Source of the DNA: Coleophoma eucalyptorum
Lineage: Eukaryota > Ascomycota > Leotiomycetes > Helotiales > Dermateaceae
Direction of reading: 5' to 3'
DNA length: 64,000 nucleotides
Assembly (NCBI GenBank): GCA_026120035.1
Contig: JALRME010000073.1
Coordinates: 1 to 64,000, forward strand
A program made the position numbers and the translations under genes. Shown here piece after piece: positions 55,793-64,000 of this stretch. The notes beneath the pieces are model-generated. The model saw only the letters and a program-made list of their open reading frames with translations. It made no database searches and was not told the DNA's origin. Each line of letters begins with the position of its first letter. The stretch's first letter is position 1.

Positions 55793-56819
55793 ATGACTTC
55801 CTTTCTCCCAACTCGAACCATTTGGGGCTTGAAGAGAGGAAAAGCTGCAGGTAATGCTACTGCTGATACAGCACGTTCAGAGCCCTACCTCGATGAGTCG
55901 GAAATTCTACTGCCATTCGGAAATTTGCTTCGGGTATGGTTGAAAAGTCCATGGGAAGACTATGTATCGGTGTACCCAATACCTGCTTCTGGAGAATCTT
56001 CTCTAGTATATCGTAAAGGGCGCTACTTCGGCAAAGCAGTCATGCGGGTATTCCATGACTCTGCATGCATACGAACTCTGCAGTCATTATCGAATACCCA
56101 CCATGCGAATATATCAAGAATCTACGATGTGTACTGCTACAACAATGTCATCTTTGCTGTGTCTGAATACCTAGAGATTTCCTTGTCCGAACTCAACCTG
56201 CACACCTTTTATCTTCAGGATTGGGAGATAGCTACGATAGCTGCTGAGGTCCGCTTATCTTGCCTGCTTTGTGTCTTGTTTTCAAGGACTAAGATGGATC
56301 GCAGGTACTCAAAGCATCCGCCTATATATTATCTCAAGGCCTATCATGTAAGGGCCTATCAATCTCAAATATTAGACTCTCGATATCTGGCGAGATCAAG
56401 ATAGGTTCGATCCACAGTCTTACATTGACCGTATTTTAGGACTGATTGTGTTTATAGTTCTTGATCTTCCTCACTATGAACGGCAGAAGTCTGAGAGTCT
56501 TAAGCTATCACATGCTCTTATCGATCTACCTTTTCTTGCCGATATACTTGAGGAGATGATGCTTCCACGATACCACTTGTCAGATGACGAGACATCTAAA
56601 GAAGCTCTTGACTTTCTTTCTTGTTCTATGTCAAGCTCTGTCGAGACCTTGATAAATGTAAGTGTATACCCTGACTAGTCACGAATAGTACAGAGCGCTA
56701 TGTAACAAAGTATCTAGCATCCGTTTCTTGATAATGCTTTACCGCCGTCAAAGCTGGCACCTCGGATTAAATTTTCCACTGAAGTAATCAGATTGAAAAA
56801 TCATTCTATTGATATATAA
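55793..56819 (+). CDS. pseudokinase, 285 aa
   Basis: Model: join(55793..56248,56305..56404,56458..56657,56718..56819). Kinase-like features: SLVYRKGRYFGKAVMRVFHD for the ATP-site strands, LSNTHHANISRIYDVYCYNN, FAVSEYLEISLSEL hinge, then LSISNIRLSISGEIKI, ALDFLSCSMSS and the classical end LINHPFLDNA. The HRD and DFG motifs are absent, so catalysis is unlikely. The second exon is 100 nt with the same phases as in the gene at 50004, showing common ancestry. The third intron could instead end at 56439, adding six residues. It is divergently placed to the ferric reductase. Confidence 0.65.
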
Positions 56820-57260
56820 GGATCAGCAAGGGCTAGGCGTCTAAGGTGGCCGTAGAATAATAACTATTTGTGATATAATGAATACGGAGATGTGTACTGC
56901 ATCGATGTATGAGGATAGTGATGGTAGAACAGTGACTTTCTTTGCTCGATAGGGAAAGGATCCCCTAGCACGTAGTATAAGACATACTATTCTCGCCATG
57001 AGTTCTGCTCCTAACGTCCATCTCGGCTGATTTTGTTGGCTGCACATAGAGCCACTTTTTGCTCTAGTCGGAGGATGTCGGCACATGGGAATTTTCCGGC
57101 AGGGTACGCGCAGACACAAGCATCGCGATGCGGCTGGTTTACAAATGGTCTTTATTTATGCTAAAACACAGATCCTCTACTCTAGCCCTACCATCAAGCT
57201 CTTATTATTTCAGATATTTTACAAATGGTTCTACCAGAGCCTTAGAGCATTACCCGTATA
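56820..57260. other. no supported gene; contains a dispersed repeat
   Basis: 440 bp between the pseudokinase and the transposon relic. It carries the 125-bp repeat at 57125-57250. Confidence 0.5.
57125..57250 (+). repeat. 125-bp dispersed repeat (copy 1)
   Basis: Matches the minus strand of 62880-63007. Shared pieces include GGCTGGTTTACAAATGGTCT and ATGGTTCTACCAG. It lies just outside the TIR at 57261. Confidence 0.85.
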
Positions 57261-57700
57261 ACGTCCATCCCTGCGTGCCGAAAAAACCAGTGTACCGAAA
57301 AAAATTTGTAGTTCGAGGTCTCAAAATTTCACTATAGATACATATAAAGCTAAGATCTGTTTTCTATTGTTCTTTAGCTATATATCTATAAGGGCTTGAC
57401 TTGTAGTTAGAAAATATTAAAGTTTGGCCATACTGTCGATTGTTGTGTTGAGAGCGTCAAAAGCTGCAACAGCTGTTACTCCCTGCTTTATCATGATAAT
57501 CGACCTGTCCCCGGAATTCGGGACGGTAGCATAGTGCTTACATTGAGTTTCAATATAGCTCTAAAGTCTGAAGATATAAAGCTTAAGGAAACCTGCCTGC
57601 CGGATTTATCCGGACAAAGGTGGGAGATCTACAAAATGCCACATCTAATAAGCGAGCAAGGATTTATAGTATTGACCTAGTACCGTATTCAGAGTTACGC
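57261..57700. mobile_element. DNA-transposon relic with left TIR
   Basis: TA followed by ACGTCCATCCCTGCGTGCCG and A-runs with a second GTACCGAAAAA motif. It aligns with 42636-43085 over about 430 bp. No transposase frame. The facing TIR of the same type is at 63149-63188. Confidence 0.6.
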
Positions 57701-58206
57701 TAGCAGTAATTTTGTAATTTTAGATGTCACGTGTAACATAGCATCTTGTGATGACCTCGGAAATCCTGTGCGGCTGATCGCGGCTTCGGCTGCCCCCACC
57801 CTGCTTAGTCGTGACTATTAAGGTCTCTTTTAAATTCGGAGCACTTAGAAAAAGCTTTGATATCAAAGAATCGGGTTCTAAATTTTGAAAACGCTCAAAA
57901 AGAAAATGATAAAGTTCGGAAATTACGACGGTGCTAATAGACTGGCAACATGTTTCAGTGCTTCGTAATACTCATTAGCCTAGTTATAGTAGAACTATAA
58001 ATTAAAGGAGATTTCTGGTCTATTCTCTAGTTATGTTAATAGGTGTACTATAAGTAATAGTAGAGTTGTAAAAAAGAAGCTCTTATAGCTTATCTAATGT
58101 TTAGCCGCTTTCCTAACTTGCGGAGTCTCTGCTTTAAAGACTTTGATTTTGTTGCTCTGGGCTCTATAAACTCATTTTGACCTTCTTTTGACTCGGCAGA
58201 CGCAGC
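57701..58206. other. no supported gene
   Basis: 500 bp downstream of the NLR pseudogene. AT-rich; nothing recognised. Confidence 0.5.
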
Positions 58207-59720
58207 TTACAACGCTTGAAGTCGATCTTCAAGTTGCTTACACCAGTTCGAAGAAGGCCCGTGGACAGCTGTGTACCCGGAAAGCGCTCGATTATACATC
58301 GCTTCTGCTTCTGCTAGCTTGCCTTGGTCAGAATAAAGGTTGCCTAGGTTGTTGACCGTATCGAGTGTCGACGTATGGTCCGGTCCAAGTGCCTTCTCTT
58401 TGCCTTCTAGCGCTCGGATATACATCGCTTCTGCTTCTGCTAGCTTGCCTTGGTTTTTGTAGAGGTTGCCTAGGTTGTTGACCGTTAAGAGTGTCGACGT
58501 ATGGTCCGGTCCAAGTGCCTTCTCTTTGCCTTCTAGCGCTCGGATATACATCGCTTCTGCTTCTGCTAGCTTTCCTTGGTCAGAATAGAGGAGGCCTAGG
58601 TTGTTGACCGTTGAGAGTGTCAACGTGTGGTCCGGTCCAAGTGCCTTCTCTTTGCCTTCTAGCGCTCGGATATATATCGCTTCTGCTTCTGCTAGCTTGC
58701 CTTGGTCTTTGTAGAGGATGCCTAGGTTGTTGACCGTATCGAGTGTCAACGTATGGTCCGGTCCAAGTGCCTTCTCTTTGCCTTCTAGCGCTCGGATATA
58801 CATCACTTCTGCTTCTGCTAGCTTGCCTTGGTCAGAATAGAGGATGCCTAGGTTGTTAACCGTATCGAGTGTCGACGTGTGGTCCGGTCCAAGTGCCTTC
58901 TCACAGCCTTCTAGCGCTCGGATATACATCGCTTCTGCTTCTGCTAGCTTGCCTTGGTCTTTGTAGAGGATGCCTAGGTTGTTGACCGTACCGAGTGTCG
59001 ACGTGTGGTCCGGTCCAAGTGCCTTCTCTTTGCCTTCTAGCGCTCGGATATACATCGCTTCTGCTTCTGCTAGCTTGCCTTGGTCAGAATAGAGGAGGCC
59101 TAGGTTGTTGACCGTATCGAGTGTCGACGTATGGTCCGGTCCAAGTGCCTTCTCTTCGCCTTCTAGCGCTCGGATATACATCGCTTCTGCTTCTGCTAGC
59201 TTGCCTTGGTCTTTGTAGAGGTTGCCTAGGTTGCTGACCGTTGAGAGTGTCGACGTATGGTCCGGTCCAAGTGCCTTCTCACGGCCTTCTAGCGCTCGGA
59301 TATATATCGCTTCTGCTTCTGCTAGCTTGCCTTGGTCAGAATAGAGGAGGCCTAGGTTGTTGACCGTTGAGAGTGTCGACGTGTGGTCCGGTCCAAGTGC
59401 CTTCTTATAGCCTTCTAGCGCTCGGATATATATCGCTTCTGCTTCTGCTAGCTTGCCTTGGTCTTTGTAGAGGTTGCCTAGGTTGTTGACCGTTGGGAGT
59501 GTCGACGTATGGTCCGGTCCAAGTGCCTTCTCATGGCCTTCTAGCGCTCGGATATACATCGCTTCTGCTTCTGCTAGCTTGCCTTGGTCTTGGTAGAGGA
59601 TGCCTAGGTTGTTGACCGTACCGAGTGTCGACGTGTGGTCCGGTCCAAGTGCCTTCTCATAGCCTTCTAGCGCTCGGATATACATCGCTTCTGCTTCTAC
59701 TAGCTTGCCTTGGCCTGAAT
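58207..59720 (-). repeat. 126-bp TPR array
   Basis: About 11 full units plus a partial one, each 42 codons (QGKLAEAEAMYIRALEG core, then EKALGPDHT and TVNNLG). Units are nearly identical at DNA level. Alternate units end LYSD and LYKD, giving a 252-bp higher-order period. Variable positions: the residue after ALEG and the one after the final TL. Confidence 0.95.
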
Positions 59721-61886
59721 AGAGATAACCAAGACAGTGAATAGCCCAATAACATCTGTCTATACCTACTTTGCCATCTACTATAAAGAGGGCCTGTCGC
59801 GTTGCGTGCTGAAGGAGACGCCGCTGTAAGAGCCACCACCAGTATTTCTCATTTGTGCTAGGAACCTCTAAGGCGACACAAATTAAAGCCAAGTATGCTA
59901 GGCTCTCGTCCCACTCCTTGTTAAGTACTGACTTCGTCCATGAGTGAATACAGCTATGTATACTATACCCTCCAGATCCGACCTGCTGCTGAAGAGGCCG
60001 ATCTGAATCAACTAGTCCGAAAGTACATAGCAGAGTAATGGCCTCGTTAAAGTTTAGTTCGTCCTCTGTAAGCTTCTGTATCCATTTATCCTCTGTAGAG
60101 TTTGCATGCTGAATGAGGTCAAACCATAGGTCCTGTCGATCAAAATATGCCCATAGCTTGAGTAGTTTTGCTGATGCTCTATTCTGCTGTTGGATCCGAT
60201 CGAAAGTGATTTGCCATGTCGTGTGTAGTGTACGATCTTCATAGGAATCTAACAGAGGACTTGTTGTCTGAAGCTTCAACCATGATGTCTTATAAAGCTG
60301 AAGATAATCCGAGAAGCTCGTCGTCACGTGCTCGAGATATATACCTGCTGTGGACAGGGCAAGTGGTAGACCGTCTAGTTCTTTGACAAGTGCTATAGCA
60401 TCAAGATCTACTTTATTAGTATTGTCTCTATTCTTATTACTAAATCATATAGACATACTCTGTTCAATATGCTTACGTCCCGACATATTCGAGAGGATTT
60501 CAAGACTGTCTCTAATATCTGGTAACTTTTGAACATGAATTCGTTCACCCTGCCTGACTTGTGATGACCGCGTTGTAATGATAACTGAGCCGTGATCCGA
60601 TTGAGGAAGGAATTGACGGACGTCGACCGAGCTATAGGGATTGTTAGGTGTCTTAGGGTTGTCGAGGTTATCATAGATCATAAGCCATCTTGTGTTCTAT
60701 GGGAAGTCGAGCCAAGCCTTAACTGTACTAACAACTTGATCGAGATCTTCATCTTGGTCTACGCTTGCTAGGATACTAGTTGACGGGTGGTGCCTGAGTA
60801 CTTGCTGGGCGATACTCCGAAAACTTAGCTTAAGAGAATCCTCGTCATTAGCGTTCAACCAGAAAATCGCCGTATATTTCTCCTTATGTCGTCTAGCATA
60901 TGTGATCGCCAGCTGAGTCTTCCCTATACCCCCAAGACCATGTAGGACGACACAAGATCGACTACTATTACCTTGAAGTAGCTCGGGCATTATCGATAGC
61001 TCCTTCTCTCTGCCAACAAGCTGTACGGCTATAGGAAATGACGCGAGGTTAAGCTCGACAGTAAATTGTTCGAAATCCATCCCTATACTAGTTAGTTTCA
61101 TTATTTCACTTAGCACATCTATATAAAAAGCTTACCCTTATATAGCCTGTGGATCTCTGCCTCTAGCCGCCTAAATGCCTGGTCCCTTCTTTCCCCATAA
61201 TTAGGTACCATAGACACATCGAAGAGACCGATCAAGCAATATGCCTGATCCTCTTCAATCGTAGTATGACGACGCTCTGCCTAGGATCTCCGCTCTTTAA
61301 TACTGAAATTCGATAACGGATCGCCTCGGAGAGCATTGTTTGCGATACCGGTAATCTCATGTATCGTAGACTCAAGTAATAACTTGTTCCCAATTCGATT
61401 ACCCTCCACGCTAAAAAAGTCAACTAGCCTTGGTGCAATGAGCTCCTGTAGCGTCCAGCCTCGAGTGAACCATCGACTCTTCCTGAAAGCATCTTCCCAT
61501 ACCCGATAGTCATCCGCCCCGGGGTCCGACTTAGAGACATCTGTCAGGTAGACGTAGCAGCGCGCAGCGTTCTGATACCACCGAAACATAGAGTTGATCG
61601 CCGTACCAAGCTCAACTGCATTCTTCTTATCGATACAGCAGGTGTCCACCCAGAAGTATTCAAGCCCATCAACTGCGGCCTGCGTCGCACAGAACTGTAT
61701 CTTCCTCCACCCAACCTTGTTCATAGTCTTGTCCTTTTCCTTGCCCTTCTTCAAGTCTTGATAGATGACCTCCTCTTCTCCCCAGGTATGAGAAAGTATT
61801 GCGTAGGCAGGGACTTCGCCGCTAGTAGGTTCGCGAAAGACAATCTCGCCATTAGGTCTGCGTCGTAAGAGGCGTATGAGTGACAT
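58207..61886 (-). pseudogene. HET-NB-ARC-TPR (NLR-type) gene with three nonsense codons
   Basis: Model: complement(join(58207..61082,61136..61886)), 1208 codons. HET domain: YAILSHTWGEEEV, GLEYFWVDTCCIDKKNA, MFRWYQNAARCYVYLTDV, SRWFTRGWTLQELIAP. After the 53-nt intron comes NB-ARC: VVLHGLGGIGKTQLA P-loop, WLMIYDNLDN Walker B, GSVIITTRSSQ, LDGLPLALSTAG. Then about 11.5 near-identical 42-aa TPRs. Such proteins trigger heterokaryon incompatibility-type cell death in fungi. Three in-frame stops interrupt it: TAG 61281-61283 (family Trp before AERR), TAG 60697-60699 and TGA 60445-60447. The frame is otherwise intact from start to stop, so inactivation looks recent, or the parts may act separately. 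Confidence 0.85.
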
Positions 61887-62879
61887 ACTGGAGGTTCGCG
61901 AGCGATCTTATAGCAAGCGCGACTACGATTTGAAAATCGAGACGTTAAAAGACTAAGGGTGAGAAGGGTATGAAGGCGTTGTGGTAGACGCCCACGAGGC
62001 TGTATCATGGCGTAACCTAGCCTGCGACTTTCGTAGCGAAGGCAGAAAGAACGCGAAGGACTCTTCATTTTATTAGAACCCTTACACACTAGACTGATTC
62101 TAGGACAAGTTGTCCGTTGTTGTCAAGATACCGGCTTCTACAAAGTTGAAGAGCAGCAAGATATTGTAAATAGATATTTACCAGGATAGAACGGTTATAG
62201 TATGAGAGTATCCACAGTCGCTGAATGAAGGACTATTGTACGCAAGCCACTTTCGTTTGGCAATCTTCGTGCCTAGAACAATTATACCAGGCACCAAGGC
62301 ATCAAAATTATTACTAAGATGGAGCGAAAACAAAAATCATTGAATTTCGAACCTCACACTAATTCAGCTGATTACGGTACATTCAAAGATAATATAACTC
62401 ACGTTCAAAGATGATGTACGAGTTGAAATGTCGTGTCAGCAGTTGCCTTCGGAATTTCAAAGTCAGGTTTATTTTGCGTCAGCCACAGCCACAAGTGATA
62501 ATGATTATATAAGCTATTCCGCGACGTACTTTACAATAAATTTTATAGTAATAAGGAGGCGGCGTATTCTTGCACTAGCTATAAGAAGCTAGTTCTTCTA
62601 TTGGAAGTATTGATCGGCGTGGCGATCTCATATAAATCCTACTCGCCATAACACCACGAAGGCTGATTAATAATCCAGTATGGGGATAATGCTCTAAAGC
62701 TCTGGTTGTTGGTATGCGTTTACAACGGGCAGACCTCGTAATAGCATCGTAGGCTTCAATTACAGGGTATGCAGTGTGTTGTAGGTGGTTGTTGATTCTC
62801 TATGTACGTCTATCGTAAATGGGGTTATATCCCATCACGAATGCTACCACGTGATTGGGTCACGTGGTAAGTATATGTC
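61887..62879. other. upstream region of the NLR pseudogene
   Basis: About 1 kb without a gene. AT-rich. Presumably contained the NLR promoter. Confidence 0.5.
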
Positions 62880-63007
62880 ATTGCAATCCGACACTGGTAG
62901 AACCATTTTTAAAATATCCGAAGTAATGAGAGCTTGATAGTAGAGCTAGAGTGGAGGAGGTCTGTTTTAGCATAAATAAAGACCATTTGTAAACCAGCCG
63001 TGTAGGC
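62880..63007 (-). repeat. 125-bp dispersed repeat (copy 2)
   Basis: Inverted partner of 57125-57250. On the minus strand it continues from a coding-looking stretch (HLKRLFEHNFIDAVAYTAGL) that copy 1 lacks, so the repeat may come from a decayed gene. Confidence 0.85.
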
Positions 63008-63148
63008 GACGGCATCAATAAAATTATGTTCAAAAAGGCGTTTGAGATGTTCAGGGATAGGTGTATAACACAACTTATACACAAGTATAGAAGATTTCGA
63101 TGTGTGTATAGGTTTAGATATATTTAAAGTCAAAGTACTAAGGTTTTT

Positions 63149-63190
63149 TTTCGGCACAGCGGGTTTTTCGCTACGCAGGGATAGACGTTA
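63149..63190 (-). mobile_element. right-end TIR-like sequence
   Basis: Its reverse complement is TA-ACGTCTATCCCTGCGTAGC followed by GAAAAACCC and GTGCCGAAAAA. It matches the starts at 42636 and 57261 in order and spacing, and ends in TA. Confidence 0.7.
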
Positions 63191-63391
63191 TTAGATTATT
63201 CATTAGCCTTCGTGGGTGTTGTGGCGAGCAGGATTTATATGAAACCGCTACGCGTAGATTTCAGATACTCAAGTCAATTCACGTGACTAGCTACGCAGCT
63301 GAGTTGTATCCACTTCAACTTAAGCCCCGCTTGCCATAATTCTGCGTTCTCCTAAGCACGGCACAAGGAGACAATCTGTGGTTGTAGCATC

Positions 63392-64000
63392 ATGACGTCT
63401 CGCAACGGTTAGCTTTCTCATTTTAGTTGCTGGTTTGTATTTAACAACCCGATCTATTTTAGAATCGATCCTGGGCGTCAGACCAGGCAAAGTTAATGTG
63501 CAGCAAAGCTCAAGTACCTCGCCGATAGTTAGGCCAACCAGAAAGACCAAGGAACGGCACAACTTATCAAGAGACGAGAGATTTCTAAAAGGAGTCAATA
63601 ACCTCATAAGTTATATCTACGTTGAGGGTTCTGGTGTCCAAGAGAAAGCTTGTGAGGCAGTTACGATCAAGAATCAAGAATTTATTTCCTCGTATAGTTG
63701 GAAAGATATCGAGCATCCAACTATATACGTCCCAGGTCTACCTCGCCCTATTACAAGGAAATGAGTTCGAGCTAACCAAATCCTAGGCCTCCCTCCAAAA
63801 CTCACACCTCCGATCCTCCCTGTCCAACTTCAAAGAGACAAACTTACGCGCTCCAAGTCCCGATCTCCAGCAGCAGCAGTTGATCCCCTCTTCGAGTCGA
63901 TCCTCCACCAACATCCTGAATTTGACTTGTCTTCCATACACCTGGTGAGCGACCGCAACAGTCTTCGCAAAATTCTATCTTTTGCTTCAAAAGGTCCCGG
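63392..64000 (+). CDS. fungal accessory protein, partial at right edge
   Basis: Model: join(63392..63407,63463..63735,63787..>64000). The tiny first exon (MTSRN) joins across a 55-nt intron to ESILGVRPGKVN; the second intron is 51 nt. The spliced protein has SSYSWKDIEHPTIYVPG, LPPKLTPPILPVQL and a DRNSLRKILSFASKG segment. This is the start of a fungus-specific family in which SW...P.I.VPG...P..LP and DRN.LRKLL recur. I know such proteins from Helotiales genomes, sometimes misnamed as geranylgeranyl pyrophosphate synthases. Function unknown. The gene continues beyond the window. Confidence 0.6.

Noticed and set aside
58260..59720. CRISPR-like regular repeat spacing
   Set aside because: The 126-bp units are contiguous coding TPR repeats without unique spacers, in a eukaryotic gene.
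1..64000. tRNA or rRNA genes
   Set aside because: I scanned for B-box-like GGTTCGAATC motifs and saw no convincing cloverleaf; a tRNAscan run would be decisive.

Overview
The window looks like an accessory, rearranged region of a filamentous ascomycete (Pezizomycotina) chromosome. The gene families suggest Leotiomycetes, but that is inference. The evidence is: short introns (mostly 45-85 nt) with GTATGT/GTAAGT donors and CTAAC/CTGAC branch points; fungus-specific families (Zn2Cys6 factors, HET-NB-ARC-TPR, Pth11/SAT4-like rhodopsin, DUF3723, Est1-type proteins, fungal APH kinases, ferric reductase); and AT-rich gene-poor gaps. Exon models were made by eye by matching reading frame, splice sites and family similarity. 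For each CDS the summed exon length is a multiple of three.

0-16.6 kb: a chromodomain-like gene with a coding minisatellite; an inverted, truncated copy of the F-box-like gene that lies intact at 4.85-6.87 kb; a chimera of a rhodopsin 5' part and an APH-kinase 3' part; an unknown gene; a PD-(D/E)XK-like gene with Q-rich repeats; a phytanoyl-CoA-dioxygenase-like gene; and a five-exon gene of unknown function.

16.6-29.6 kb: a RasGEF-like gene, a two-exon unknown gene, a small Cys-rich gene, an APH-kinase 5' half joined to an inverted RasGEF fragment, several hypothetical genes, and a JmjC-like gene with two zinc fingers.

29.6-43 kb: gene-poor and full of duplicates. It holds a short Zn2Cys6 gene, a bZIP gene, a 666-aa Zn2Cys6 factor, a mosaic of C-to-T/G-to-A mutated copies of two genes found elsewhere in the window, and a TIR-bearing transposon relic.

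43-57 kb: a frameshifted histidine-kinase fragment, a second large Zn2Cys6 factor, a 5'-truncated Est1-type pseudogene, a rhodopsin-like gene, two pseudokinase paralogues, a DUF3723 gene and a ferric reductase.

57-64 kb: a HET-NB-ARC-TPR (NLR) gene with three nonsense codons and an almost perfect 126-bp TPR array. It lies between inverted TIR-like sequences 5.9 kb apart. The start of another fungal gene runs off the right edge.

No operon logic applies. The common theme is self/non-self and signalling-type accessory genes (HET-NLR, pseudokinases, RasGEF, rhodopsin, ferric reductase) among gene halves, inverted copies and RIP-like mutations, which fits a fast-evolving compartment.
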